Positions 20,007 to 20,096 of a stretch of DNA of 20,096 nt are shown piece after piece. The translations under genes and the position numbers were made by a program. Under the pieces are notes generated by a model. It was not told the origin of the DNA, did no database searches, and saw only the letters and a list, made by a program, of their open reading frames with translations. Origin of the DNA: Streptomyces katrae (GTDB lineage: Bacteria; Actinomycetota; Actinomycetes; Streptomycetales; Streptomycetaceae); NCBI RefSeq assembly GCF_000717655.1, contig NZ_JNZY01000063.1, positions 1-20,096 on the forward strand, given 5' to 3'. Every line of letters begins with the position of its first letter. The stretch's first letter is position 1.

Positions 20007-20096
20007 TCAGACGGGCGTGGGGTCGGTGCCCTGGATGGTGTGCGACTGCTGAGGCGGAGTGCGCCGTGCGGGGGTGGCGTGGTCGGGGTCGGGAGG
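20007..20096 (-). CDS. C-terminal end of a leftward gene (partial)
   Basis: The minus strand is open from the window edge to a TGA at 20009-20007, giving 29 codons that end QQSHTIQGTDPTPV. Twenty-five of the 29 codons end in G or C, consistent with coding sequence. The piece is too short to identify. It would be the upstream partner of the small membrane protein. Confidence 0.45.
   Translation of the reverse strand, partial: PPDPDHATPARRTPPQQSHTIQGTDPTPV

Noticed and set aside
19993..20052. 19-codon plus-strand frame ending in CDC
   Set aside because: It lies opposite the better-supported minus-strand coding end and has no ribosome site.

Overview
The base composition (very high GC, third codon positions almost all G or C), the developmental sigma factor/anti-sigma pair BldN-RsbN and a Rex-hemACD operon place this window in the chromosome of a Streptomyces species. 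It is conserved core chromosome, not an accessory island: I see no integrase, transposase, prophage gene or CRISPR array.

Layout. The window opens inside the last bases of a 5S rRNA and its terminator (1-81). A rightward run follows: HAD phosphatase (138-791), MFS exporter (835-2061), AcuC-type deacetylase (2003-3181) and a putative phosphatase (3241-4128). Next comes a block that, from memory, is conserved as far as Mycobacterium: small HTH protein BdtA (4243-4452), the 32-residue ribosomal protein bS22 (4605-4703), an SDR-type epimerase-like protein (4798-5883) and a lysophospholipid acyltransferase-like protein (5883-6875). This block converges on the leftward bldN (8545-9360) and rsbN (7038-8237), with a 17-bp bidirectional hairpin between. 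The gap upstream of rsbN carries a good candidate sigma-BldN promoter. A leftward HAD-IB phosphatase (9769-10743) is divergent from a glutaredoxin-like gene (10852-11130).

The second half is the haem pathway. A Rex operator at 11308-11329 precedes rex-hemA-hemC-hemD (11404-16620), four genes joined by three 4-nt start/stop overlaps. They are closed by a perfect 24-bp hairpin. An ankyrin/HEAT-repeat gene (16743-18059) separates this operon from hemB (18316-19317). Together hemA, hemB, hemC and hemD make uroporphyrinogen III from glutamyl-tRNA, under control of the NADH/NAD+ sensor Rex. The right end holds a possible 35-residue Trp-rich mini-gene, a small membrane protein and the C-terminal end of a further leftward gene.

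Most noteworthy are: the Streptomyces interspersed repeat translated in frame inside hemA; the sigma-BldN-like promoter in front of its own anti-sigma gene; a solitary type I-E CRISPR-repeat-like hairpin in the leader of bS22; several apparently leaderless starts, two with palindromes in the -35 region; and the unannotated-looking Trp-rich mini-ORF. I did not find a clearly new multi-gene system. The closest candidate is the conserved BdtA-bS22-SDR-acyltransferase block, whose joint function is not established as far as I know.
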